Source of the DNA: Clostridia bacterium
Lineage (GTDB): Bacteria > Aerophobota > Aerophobia > Aerophobales > AE-B3A
Assembly (NCBI GenBank): GCA_030610745.1
Contig: JAUWRC010000057.1
Coordinates: 1-8,845, forward strand
Length of the DNA: 8,845 nt
Direction of reading: 5' to 3'
This document shows, in pieces, positions 1 through 5,816 of the stretch (position 1 is its first letter; the number at the start of each line of letters is the position of its first letter). Under the pieces are notes generated by a model. It was not told the origin of the DNA. It searched no databases and saw nothing but the letters and a program-made list of their open reading frames with translations. Made by a program: the position numbers and the translations under genes.

Positions 1-25
1 ATTGCGAGGCAAAGCCGAAGCAATC
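1..25. repeat. Palindromic REP-like repeat, cut by window edge
   Basis: Bases 1-5 (ATTGC) pair with 20-24 (GCAAT), and inside them GGC (8-10) pairs with GCC (14-16), giving a small nested hairpin. The wording (ATTGCGAGG, then GAAGCAATC) resembles a widespread intergenic palindromic repeat family known from many bacterial genomes. That match is from memory. The element probably continues left of the window. Confidence 0.5.
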
Positions 26-151
26 TTAAGAAATTGTTTTACATCGTGTATCTTAAGTATTTGTACATAAATGCAGTAAATAAGGACGATTGCCAGAAGG
101 TTCTCCAGTGTTAAGATTACCTAAACGGTCAAAGGATGTCAAGAAATGCAA

Positions 152-181
152 AATCGAAACTTTTGTCAAATAATTTCGATT
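152..181 (-). terminator. Possible weak terminator after the RelE-type toxin
   Basis: A perfect 8-bp inverted repeat has arms AATCGAAA (152-159) and TTTCGATT (174-181) around a 14-nt loop. It starts 34 nt past the toxin stop. Read on the minus strand it is followed by a T-rich stretch (TTTTGCATTTCTT). The stem has few G/C pairs and the loop is large, so any termination would be weak. The rest of 26-215 holds no gene I can recognise. Confidence 0.3.
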
Positions 182-215
182 ACAGTCGAAGATTTTAGCA
201 AATTGGATTTAACCA

Positions 216-539
216 TCAGGGATGTTCTCCCTTTTTATAAGCTTGATTATGAGGCCCTAAATCAATAAACTTGATGGTGTTGTCCAAACATCTATGGCAA
301 TCACTGCAGAAAACTATTTTATCATCGCCTTTTTTTCGGCATACCCTGCAGTATAGATAAATAATGAGAAAATTCCGTCTAACTGGGCAGCTGTAATATC
401 CTCTGAAGTTGCCTTTCAATGGCTCACCCAATGCAATAGGGTTTTCTATGACCATATCTACTTTCTTTTTGATTGCCTTTTTTATGGAGTTATACTTTTT
501 AAGAGATTTTAGAAAGGCATCGCTGAAGAGAACTTCCAT
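216..539 (-). CDS. RelE-type mRNA interferase toxin with Cys-rich insert
   Basis: This 107-aa protein has the RelE/ParE fold signature. It starts with a basic helical region (residues 8-30), followed by the strand segment PLKGNFRGYY (40-49), a hydrophobic strand (57-63) and a C-terminal GPHNQAY (95-101). RelE-family toxins cut mRNA on the ribosome and are held inactive by the partner antitoxin. Unusual here is an insert between the last two strands with C64-x2-C67 and C78-x2-C81-x2-C84, a probable zinc knuckle. It makes the protein about 20 residues longer than a compact RelE. The ATG shares its A with the TAA of the upstream antitoxin (TAATG), and GAGGT lies just before it inside the antitoxin gene, so translation is coupled. 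The toxin-family call is firm; the metal binding is inference. Confidence 0.8.
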   Translation of the reverse strand: MEVLFSDAFLKSLKKYNSIKKAIKKKVDMVIENPIALGEPLKGNFRGYYSCPVRRNFLIIYLYCRVCRKKGDDKIVFCSDCHRCLDNTIKFIDLGPHNQAYKKGEHP

Positions 540-790
540 TAGAAGACCTCTTTATACTTGAACCACTTTATCTTGCCAGATCTAATTTTGGATATGGTCT
601 CCAAAAGACTTTCCCTGAAGTCTGGGTCAGCAAGAATTATCTCTGTTGGCTCTCTTTCTGTGGTACGTTTTAAATTCAGAATGAACTGGGTGAAAATTTC
701 AGAGACAGATGTTCGCTGCTTTTCTGCATAAATTTTAGCATACTCTATCAAATCTTTGTCTAATGTAATATTTATCTTACCTTTGCCCAT
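539..790 (-). CDS. DUF6364-like ribbon-helix-helix antitoxin
   Basis: This 83-aa protein begins with KINITLDKDLIEYAKIYAEK, a beta strand and helix typical of ribbon-helix-helix DNA binders and close to the DUF6364 antitoxin pattern. The second helix (about residues 24-40) completes the fold. The acidic and aromatic C-terminal tail is the likely toxin-wrapping part. I placed the start at 790, not at the ATG at 805, because a perfect GGAGGTGAT lies between the two: it overlaps the upstream ATG and sits 5 nt before the downstream one. The gene is first in an operon with the RelE-type toxin, overlapping it by 1 nt. It probably represses its own promoter, where an imperfect palindrome overlaps the -10 box. 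Confidence 0.78.
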   Translation of the reverse strand: MGKGKINITLDKDLIEYAKIYAEKQRTSVSEIFTQFILNLKRTTEREPTEIILADPDFRESLLETISKIRSGKIKWFKYKEVF

Positions 791-812
791 TATAATCACC
801 TCCATCTATGCT

Positions 813-843
813 CATATTATACGCCTATTATGTGCTTTGTCAA
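813..843 (-). promoter_or_regulatory. Consensus sigma70 promoter and likely operator of first TA operon
   Basis: On the minus strand TTGACA (838-843) and TATAAT (816-821) are both perfect boxes with a 16-bp spacer, 26 nt upstream of the chosen antitoxin start. An imperfect 20-bp palindrome (813-832, outer arms CATA/TATG, inner TA/TA) overlaps the -10 box. This is where a ribbon-helix-helix antitoxin would be expected to autorepress. The palindrome's role is inference. Confidence 0.7.
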
Positions 844-886
844 GTGCTCTTAAGTTTTATCCACTTTTCATTTTTCAATTCTTATA

Positions 887-963
887 TTTTTCCTATCCTT
901 TTTTCCTATCTTTTTTGACAATTTTTCATTATTTAAGTAACATTAATCATAATTTTTCCTATC
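887..963. repeat. Three direct copies of TTTTTCCTATC
   Basis: The 11-mer TTTTTCCTATC occurs exactly at 887-897, 900-910 and 953-963. The first two form a 13-bp tandem step; the third lies 53 bp further on. The copies bracket the candidate promoter of the TIR-NACHT gene. They could be sites for a regulator or simple low-complexity expansion in a T-rich region. Confidence 0.5.
915..943 (+). promoter_or_regulatory. Candidate promoter of the TIR-NACHT gene
   Basis: A perfect -35 TTGACA (915-920) is followed after 17 bp by TAACAT (938-943), a four-of-six match to the -10 box. Transcription would start about 75 nt before the ATG at 1026. Within the leader are a perfect 10-bp palindrome AAGAATTCTT (983-992) and two possible ribosome sites, AGGAG (1005-1009) and AGGA (1012-1015). 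The latter is better spaced. Confidence 0.45.
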
Positions 964-1025
964 ATTTATCATTTATAAGAATAAGAATTCTTTACGGAAT
1001 ATATAGGAGTTAGGATCATTCGGCG

Positions 1026-2084
1026 ATGAAAGATTATTATGTAAGCTACAGCCATGATGATGAAGAAGCTGCCATGTGGGTATCGTATCAAATAAGTATG
1101 TCTGGCTTTTCCACAATTTTAAATACCTGGGATTACCTTCTTGGTGAGGATTTTCTTGCCAAAATGCGGCAGGCAGCACCATACTGCAAAAAGATTGTAA
1201 TTTTGGTCTCTGGGCGAGCTCTTCGGAATATCCTCTCTTCAGATAAAATAAAGAGACAATTTCTTTTGGGGGCAAGTGGGCTGGAAAATAAGAGCATCAT
1301 AGTGCGCCTCGATCTCTGTGAAATTGAAGCTTATTTTAAAGGCTTTCCTTATATTGATCTGGTTGGTTTAAGTGAGAATGAGGCCAGAGAAAGGCTATTA
1401 TCTGGTCTTGAGCCTCGACCAGAGAAAGCTCTTTTCCCGCCTCCTTTTAGGGGAATAACTAAAAGGGCCCTGCCCGAGCATACCGATATCTCCTCAAAGC
1501 CTTATTCAAAAGCTGAAATTATAAATTTAAGAAAAGGCGAATATCGGAATAATCTTAAGATACTACTCCAAAATAATTACCACATGCAGCTTTCACTGAA
1601 GACAAAGGTAAAAAAGGAAATAGAAATAGTAGATGAGAAAACCGGAGAAAAAATAAAAAAAGAAGAGCTTGTCTGGGAACAAATTCGAAAGGAAGATATT
1701 TTAAAAGATAGAGCTCATTTTGTGCTTGTCAATCCCTCCGGTATGGGCAAGACCATCTTTTTATCATTTCTGGGTGGAAAGCTATTAGAAAAACTAAGTC
1801 TGCACAATCTCTTGCCTTTAAATCTCACTGCTTTAGAGCTCGAAAGTAGTGAGAGAGAGATATCCATAAAAAACTATTCAATGCAAAAGTTAGAAAAATT
1901 TTATGCTACCTCCCGCAGTGTTCTCATAAAACCTGATTGGAGCAATGTCATATTTTTAATTGATGCCCTGGATCAGGCCAGAAATCCAGATGATATAGCC
2001 CATGCTCTTACTGCAAAAAATAGGAGCGAAAACTTTAAGAAGGCCCGCATTATTATCTCTTCCCGAGAAAACACCCATGATTAA
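1026..2084 (+). CDS. TIR-NACHT NLR-like immune protein, C-terminally truncated
   Basis: Residues 3-130 form a bacterial TIR domain: YYVSYSHDD at the N-terminus, then WDYLLGEDF (35-43), the strand KIVILVSGRA, and the ending YIDLVGLSENEAR seen in TIR domains fused to NTPases. Such domains usually cleave NAD+. After a linker rich in Lys and Glu (about 155-228) comes a NACHT NTPase: Walker A NPSGMGKT (236-243), Walker B VIFLIDALD (308-316) and the sensor strand IIISSR (342-347). The reading frame stops five residues later, so the helical NACHT subdomains and C-terminal repeat sensor of normal NLR-like proteins are absent; 352 aa is short for this architecture. Gln78 (CAA) sits where the catalytic Glu of the family (A-E-W in relatives) is expected, one base from a Glu codon. 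This alignment is by eye. The gene is alone on the plus strand between two TA operons. It may be a decaying or decoy copy. Confidence 0.8.
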   Translation: MKDYYVSYSHDDEEAAMWVSYQISMSGFSTILNTWDYLLGEDFLAKMRQAAPYCKKIVILVSGRALRNILSSDKIKRQFLLGASGLENKSIIVRLDLCEIEAYFKGFPYIDLVGLSENEARERLLSGLEPRPEKALFPPPFRGITKRALPEHTDISSKPYSKAEIINLRKGEYRNNLKILLQNNYHMQLSLKTKVKKEIEIVDEKTGEKIKKEELVWEQIRKEDILKDRAHFVLVNPSGMGKTIFLSFLGGKLLEKLSLHNLLPLNLTALELESSEREISIKNYSMQKLEKFYATSRSVLIKPDWSNVIFLIDALDQARNPDDIAHALTAKNRSENFKKARIIISSRENTHD

Positions 2085-2092
2085 TACTGTTA

Positions 2093-2134
2093 TCTTTAAG
2101 AGGTTTTTAGCTGATCACTTTTTAAAGAGATCAG
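2093..2134. terminator. Hairpins between convergent TIR-NACHT and yafQ ends
   Basis: The 30-bp gap between the convergent stops has two alternative inverted repeats. TCTTTAA (2093-2099) can pair with TTAAAGA (2122-2128), and CTGATC (2111-2116) with GATCAG (2129-2134). They share sequence with the yafQ 3' end and could act as a weak two-way terminator. T-tracts are short, so support is modest. Confidence 0.3.
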
Positions 2135-2387
2135 AGTGACTACCAGTCCGCTCAAGGATAATCTGATTTCCTTGTAATTTATAGATCAACAGCCAGTCAG
2201 CTTCGATATGACACCCATGGCGTCCTTGGTAATTACCAACAAGTTTGTGGTTATGGTGAATTGGATCGAGTTGTTCACCAGCAACAAGTGAGTGTAGGAT
2301 AATTTTGAGCTTTTCAAGATTCTTCCTGCGATTTTGCATCCTCTTTACATCCTTTGAGAACTGATTGGTATAGACCGGGATGTACAT
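2115..2387 (-). CDS. yafQ: YafQ-type mRNA interferase toxin
   Basis: This 90-aa protein matches the YafQ branch of RelE-fold toxins, ribosome-dependent mRNA interferases. The four residues known as important in E. coli YafQ (H50, H63, D67, H87) correspond here to H47, H60, D64 and H84 with identical spacing (13, 4, 20), inside the motifs HHNHKLVGNYQG, CHIEADWLLIY and RTGSHSDLF. F88 matches the conserved aromatic residue near the C-terminus. The toxin should therefore be catalytically competent. Its ATG shares its first base with the TGA of the upstream antitoxin (TGATG), giving coupled translation. The stop lies 30 bp from the convergent TIR-NACHT stop. Confidence 0.9.
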   Translation of the reverse strand: MYIPVYTNQFSKDVKRMQNRRKNLEKLKIILHSLVAGEQLDPIHHNHKLVGNYQGRHGCHIEADWLLIYKLQGNQIILERTGSHSDLFKK

Positions 2388-2647
2388 CAGATATCCAACT
2401 TCTGAAACATATCATCTATGTCTTTGCACATAATAAGATTGCGGCCCGCATCAGTATCCTCGAAGGTTTTGCGAGTTGTCTCATTTGGAATGACTACTTC
2501 AAATGGTAAGCCTTTATGTAGTTCCACCTGTCGGTAGAACAAAGTGATAGCCTGAGTAGTAGATAAACCAAGATCATGGAACACCCGTTCGGCCTTGTCC
2601 TTCAATTCAGGCTTAATTCGTGCTCTAACCATTGCTGTCTTGCTCAT
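2387..2647 (-). CDS. dinJ: RelB/DinJ-family antitoxin
   Basis: This 86-aa protein has the DinJ layout. An N-terminal ribbon-helix-helix DNA-binding part (MVRARIKPELKDKAERVF, then LGLSTTQAITLFYRQV, residues 6-41) is followed by LPFEVVIPNETT (52-63), typical of RelB/DinJ, and an acidic C-terminal tail (66-86) that would wrap the toxin. A G-rich Shine-Dalgarno (GGGGTGA, 2652-2658) sits 4 nt before the ATG. The gene heads a two-gene operon with yafQ, overlapping by 1 nt, behind a strong promoter it probably autoregulates. Family assignment is firm. Confidence 0.9.
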   Translation of the reverse strand: MSKTAMVRARIKPELKDKAERVFHDLGLSTTQAITLFYRQVELHKGLPFEVVIPNETTRKTFEDTDAGRNLIMCKDIDDMFQKLDI

Positions 2648-2670
2648 AATATCACCCCCCGTCTAAGCAG

Positions 2671-2700
2671 ATTATAGCACAGATGGGATACAATTGTCAA
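2671..2700 (-). promoter_or_regulatory. Promoter of dinJ-yafQ operon
   Basis: The minus strand carries TTGACA (2695-2700) and TATAAT (2671-2676), both perfect, with an 18-bp spacer, 23 nt upstream of the dinJ start. A perfect 8-bp palindrome ACAATTGT (2690-2697) overlaps the -35 box and may be part of the operator; that role is inference. Confidence 0.7.
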
Positions 2701-2815
2701 ATGCAATCTAATTCCTTTTGTTAATTTGTCGTATCGGAATTGAATGTTTTTCAAGCAATAAAATATGGATCCCCGAACAAAAACACTGTAATCCCTATAG
2801 GCTTCCCCGTGCTTT

Positions 2816-2834
2816 AAGGTCTAATTAGACTTTT
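2816..2834. repeat. Perfect 12-bp palindrome GTCTAATTAGAC
   Basis: The palindrome (2819-2830) extends by one G-T and two A-T pairs and is followed on the plus strand by a run of T. It could form a small hairpin, but no plus-strand gene lies upstream for it to terminate. Confidence 0.35.
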
Positions 2835-2839
2835 TCAAT

Positions 2840-2921
2840 GTGCGGACCTGTGTCTGCCGTGCTCTGGCACAGGCAGGTAAATCGCACCGCTATATTGTTT
2901 ATCAGTTAAAAAAACAGTATA
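2840..2921. other. Structured intergenic region with nested inverted repeats
   Basis: The gap 2701-2941 has no credible gene. It holds a GC-rich nested hairpin: GTGCG (2840-2844) with CGCAC (2883-2887), ACCT (2846-2849) with AGGT (2875-2878), and inside them TGCC-GTGC (2855-2862) with GCAC-A-GGCA (2867-2875), closing on a TCTG loop. The GGCA and AGGT arms overlap by one base, so one terminal pair must yield. A second inverted repeat follows: TATATTGTTT (2891-2900) and AAACAGTATA (2912-2921), nine of ten positions. It could be a dispersed repeat, a terminator for the gatB operon (a T7 tract lies on the minus strand at 2908-2914) or a small structured RNA. I cannot choose between these. Confidence 0.4.
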
Positions 2922-2941
2922 TTCTTTTAAAAATAGAATTT

Positions 2942-3214
2942 TTAAGCGCCCTCATATTCTCTTTTTATTGCACTTACTAGAAGATGAGCCTGGCGCAAAG
3001 GCTCAGGCAATCTATATTCTTTTGTGCACTTCAGGACTATCTCTACGGAGGTGGTTAAATTTATCTTGTTTCCCGGAGAAATGAAAAGGGGCTTAGCGAT
3101 TCTTTCTATCTTATTAAAATTGTTATTTAGACGAACTCTGGGTTTTAATTTTAATTGAATTTCACCGGCCTCTTTGGGGGTGACTTTCCAGGAATGTAGG
3201 CGGTGATATTTCAA
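2942..3214 (-). pseudogene. nfi: Endonuclease V with in-frame internal deletion
   Basis: The 90-aa frame joins two distant parts of endonuclease V, the enzyme that nicks DNA beside deoxyinosine and is normally about 220 aa. Residues 1-41 match the N-terminus (LHSWKVTPKEA, then a segment ending FNKIERIA). Residues 42-90 match the C-terminus (PLFISPGNKINLTTSVEIVL, then YRLPEPLRQAHLLVSAIKR). Roughly 130 residues between them are gone, including the catalytic Asp/Glu motifs usually found in DVS, the PGLLxFRE region and DGxGxxHPR. It should have no nuclease activity. The start is TTG (3214-3212), overlapping the gatB stop as TTGA, so the original operon coupling survives. The clean in-frame junction suggests a single recent deletion or an assembly collapse. 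Family recognition is by motif memory but strong at both ends. Confidence 0.8.
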
Positions 3215-4659
3215 GTTTCCCTTAATTTCTCCTTCAAGAGCTTGTTTACCAGCTCTGGATTGGCTTTACCTTTTGTTTTCTTCATCACTTCTCCTACTAG
3301 ATATCCCAGCGCCTTTCCTTTGCCTTTTTTAAAATCACTTACTGCCTGGGGAGTCTCACCTAGTACTTCCTCTATTACTTTTCTTAGACTTTTCTCATTA
3401 GTGATTTGCTTTAATCCCTGCGATTTAATTATTTCCTTTGCTTGTCTGCCTGTTTTGAACATTTCCTCAAAAATAACCTTAGCTAATTTTCCGCTGATAG
3501 TGCCTTTCTTCAGGTATTTCAAAAGTTTGCCGAGCTGAGCAGGGCTAACTTTAACCTGCCCTACAGTTATATCTTCTTCCTTGAGAAGACGCAGAAACTC
3601 TCCCATTATCCAGTTGCTAATCTGCTTGGGGTGGGGGAAACTCTTAAGGCATTCCTCAAAGTAATCGGCTAATTCCTTTGAGTCGGTAAGAACGCTGGCA
3701 TCATAAGAGGGAAGACTGTATTCTCTAATAAATCTGGCACAGCGTACTATGGGCAGCTCAGGAATCTTTGCTTTTAGCTCTTCTATCCACTGTTCTTCTA
3801 TTTCTAAGGGAAGAAGGTCTGGCTCAGGAAAATAGCGGTAATCATGGGCCATCTCTTTAATTCTCATGGGATAAGTTTTTTTCTTTTCACTATCCCAGAA
3901 CCTCGTTTCCTGGATTACTCTTTCTCCTTTATCTAAAAGATGGGACTGTCTTTTTATCTCCGAGGTTAGCCCCTCCCTTATTTCTTTGAAAGAGTTCATA
4001 TTTTTAAGCTCTGCCTTTGTTCCCATTTTCTCTCCTTTGGGGGCCAGGGAGATATTAGCATCACACCTTAAAGAACCCTCTTCCATGTTGCAGTCGCTTA
4101 CTTTCAGATACTTGAGGATTTTTTTAAGGTTGACCAGATACTGATAGGCTTCCTCTGGAGAAGATATACCCGGAGAGGTTACAATTTCCATTAAAGGGAT
4201 GCCCGTGCGGTTGTAGTCTACAAAGCTCATATCTTTTTCCTCTATGTTTTCTGCAGCTTCTCCATGAATGAGTTTACCTGCATCCTCTTCCAGGTGAACA
4301 CGCTCAATCTCTACCTTTCTTGGCTTGTCCTCCAGCTCAAATTCCAGGTATCCTTGTCTGGCTAAAGGCTCTTCATATTGAGAAATCTGATAGTTCTTTG
4401 GTAGGTCCGGATAATAATAGTTTTTTCTGGCAAAGCGAGAGAAGCTGTTGATTTTGCAGTTCAAAGCCAGAGCTGTAGAGAGAGTATATTCTACAGCCTT
4501 TTTGTTAATAACAGGAAGTACACCGGGAAGGCCAAGACACACAGGACAGGTTTGGCTGTTGGGAGATGCCCCGAAACGAGTGCTGCAGCCACAAAAAAGC
4601 TTACTCTCCGTTAAAAGTTCTACATGCACTTCTAATCCAATGTTAACTTTGTAATTCAT
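3211..4659 (-). CDS. gatB: Aspartyl/glutamyl-tRNA amidotransferase subunit B
   Basis: This 482-aa protein is full length for GatB. The GatCAB complex converts misacylated Glu-tRNA(Gln), and often Asp-tRNA(Asn), to the correct amide forms; GatB supplies the kinase and tRNA-binding part. Visible motifs are GLEVHVEL (8-15), the zinc site C23, C25, C38, C41 in the CGCS and CPVC segments, RKNYYYPDLPKNYQISQYE (78-96), the family signature DYNRTGIPLMEIVTSP (148-163), and a helical C-terminal YqeY-like tail (about 335-482). The ATG overlaps the upstream radical SAM gene stop (ATGA), and a GGAAAG site lies just before it. gatA and gatC are not in the window, so the subunits are scattered. The gene's presence implies an indirect route to Gln-tRNA and/or Asn-tRNA. 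Confidence 0.97.
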   Translation of the reverse strand: MNYKVNIGLEVHVELLTESKLFCGCSTRFGASPNSQTCPVCLGLPGVLPVINKKAVEYTLSTALALNCKINSFSRFARKNYYYPDLPKNYQISQYEEPLARQGYLEFELEDKPRKVEIERVHLEEDAGKLIHGEAAENIEEKDMSFVDYNRTGIPLMEIVTSPGISSPEEAYQYLVNLKKILKYLKVSDCNMEEGSLRCDANISLAPKGEKMGTKAELKNMNSFKEIREGLTSEIKRQSHLLDKGERVIQETRFWDSEKKKTYPMRIKEMAHDYRYFPEPDLLPLEIEEQWIEELKAKIPELPIVRCARFIREYSLPSYDASVLTDSKELADYFEECLKSFPHPKQISNWIMGEFLRLLKEEDITVGQVKVSPAQLGKLLKYLKKGTISGKLAKVIFEEMFKTGRQAKEIIKSQGLKQITNEKSLRKVIEEVLGETPQAVSDFKKGKGKALGYLVGEVMKKTKGKANPELVNKLLKEKLRET

Positions 4660-5672
4660 CTTTCCATTCCCACTCCATCAATTTTTGCCTGACAATACTT
4701 ACATTTCCCATTTTCAAGATTAAATTCTTCTATTCTATATCCATAGCGCCCAATCAATAATTTGCCGCAGTTATAGCAGTAAGTATTCTCTCCCTCATCT
4801 CCGGGCACATTTCCCGTATAGACATATCTTAATCCAGCCTTCAGCCCGATTCCCCGTGCTCGATGAAGAGTTTCCACGGGCGTGGGGGGAATCTTTTCTA
4901 ATTTGTAAGCTGGATAAAAGCGGCTGAGATGCCAGGGGACATCTTTCCCCAAACCCACTATAAACTTGGCTATTTTTTCTAGCTCTTCTTCTGAATCATT
5001 TAAACCAGGAATGATCAAAGTAGTTACCTCTACCCAGATTCCTAGCTCCTTCATCAGCTTTAGAGTCCCAAGAACAGGTTCCAGGTGGCCTCCACAAATT
5101 TTCTTGTAAAAATCCTCGCTGAAAGATTTAAGGTCTACATTAGCTGCATCTAAATAAGGGCTTATTTCTCTTAGGGCCTCCTCACTTATATAGCCGTTGG
5201 TGATAAAGGTATTTTTAATTCCCTCTTTTTGAGCTAATTTCGATGTATCATAGGCATATTCAAAGAAGATAGTAGGTTCGGTGTAAGTATAGGAAATACT
5301 TTTGCAATTAGTTCTTTTAGCTTGCAAGATGATTGATTCTGGAGAAAGCTCTTCCCCGTTAATTTCTCCCCGTTCTCTGGGGAGTTGAGAAATACTGCTA
5401 TTCTGGCAGTGCAGGCAGCGGAAGTTACATCCTGCCGTGGCTATAGAGAAAGCACTCGAGCCAGGGTAAAAGTGGTAAAAAGGCTTTTTTTCTATGGGGT
5501 CTACGCCTGAAGATATTGCCTTTCCATAGACCAGGCTGTAAAGTATTCCTTCTCTATTTTCCTTTACTCCACAAATTCCTCGCTTACCAGGGCTTATTTT
5601 GCAAAAGTGGGGGCAGAGCCTGCACCTTACTTTTTTATCCTCTAACTTTTCATAGAACATTGCTTCTTTCAT
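4656..5672 (-). CDS. amrS: AmmeMemoRadiSam system radical SAM enzyme
   Basis: This 338-aa protein is a full-length AmrS-type radical SAM enzyme. The N-terminus has the family cysteine cluster C17, C20, C24, C34 (VRCRLCPHFC, then GKRGICG). The radical SAM cluster motif C82-x3-C86-x2-C89 lies in GCNFRCLHCQN. Later motifs include YTYTEPTIFFEY, FITNGY, NVDLKSF and the substrate-side DVPWHLSRFYPAYK. Four C-terminal cysteines, C299, C302, C324 and C327 (CYNC and CKYC), form a zinc-ribbon-like knuckle. The family occurs with AMMECR1 and Memo homologues, neither of which is visible here; its reaction is not settled, to my knowledge. It is first in the operon and overlaps gatB by 4 nt. The ATG at 5672 has only a weak ribosome site; the in-frame ATG at 5660 is an alternative. 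Confidence 0.93.
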   Translation of the reverse strand: MKEAMFYEKLEDKKVRCRLCPHFCKISPGKRGICGVKENREGILYSLVYGKAISSGVDPIEKKPFYHFYPGSSAFSIATAGCNFRCLHCQNSSISQLPRERGEINGEELSPESIILQAKRTNCKSISYTYTEPTIFFEYAYDTSKLAQKEGIKNTFITNGYISEEALREISPYLDAANVDLKSFSEDFYKKICGGHLEPVLGTLKLMKELGIWVEVTTLIIPGLNDSEEELEKIAKFIVGLGKDVPWHLSRFYPAYKLEKIPPTPVETLHRARGIGLKAGLRYVYTGNVPGDEGENTYCYNCGKLLIGRYGYRIEEFNLENGKCKYCQAKIDGVGMER

Positions 5673-5765
5673 GGTAGCTTTGAATACCTTTCAACTAATA
5701 ACTCTCATGATTTCTCTTTCTTCACCTATACCTCAAGCTCCTTTTTTGTAAATCCCCGTCCAAAC

Positions 5766-5793
5766 ATCCTAGTTAGAAAAACAACTCTGTCAA
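5766..5793 (-). promoter_or_regulatory. Candidate promoter of amrS-gatB-nfi operon
   Basis: On the minus strand a perfect TTGACA (5788-5793) is followed after 16 bp by TAGGAT (5766-5771), four of six matches to the -10 box, about 94 nt before the amrS ATG. The -35 lies inside the degenerate repeat motif at 5789-5816, so a mobile-element end may have supplied it. Only moderate support. Confidence 0.35.
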
Positions 5794-5816
5794 ATGTTGA
5801 GATCGATTCCTATTTT
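5789..5816. repeat. Degenerate copy of mobile-element end motif (1 of 3)
   Basis: GTCAAATGTTGAGATC, then ATTCCTATTTT, aligns loosely with 7591-7623 and 8811-8845. The shared pattern is TCAAA, about five bases, GAGATC or a near variant, then CCC-rich and T-rich sequence. This copy has lost most of the GACCCC block, so the match is the weakest of the three. Confidence 0.35.

Noticed and set aside
756..1013. Open plus-strand frame of 85 codons
   Set aside because: It lies over the TA promoter and T-rich repeats, is rich in Phe, Ile, Leu and Ser, and has no ribosome site; a composition artefact.
973..1275. Minus-strand frame of 100 codons opposite the TIR domain
   Set aside because: It is antisense to a well-supported TIR coding region and has no recognisable motif.
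2701..2941. Missing 3' half of the TIR-NACHT gene displaced by the dinJ/yafQ module
   Set aside because: No frame here resembles a NACHT helical domain or repeats, so a simple insertion splitting the gene is not supported.
3203..3538. Plus-strand frame of 111 codons
   Set aside because: It is antisense to the gatB C-terminus; gatB is certain in the other strand.
4448..4654. Plus-strand frame of 68 codons
   Set aside because: It is antisense to the gatB N-terminal zinc region.
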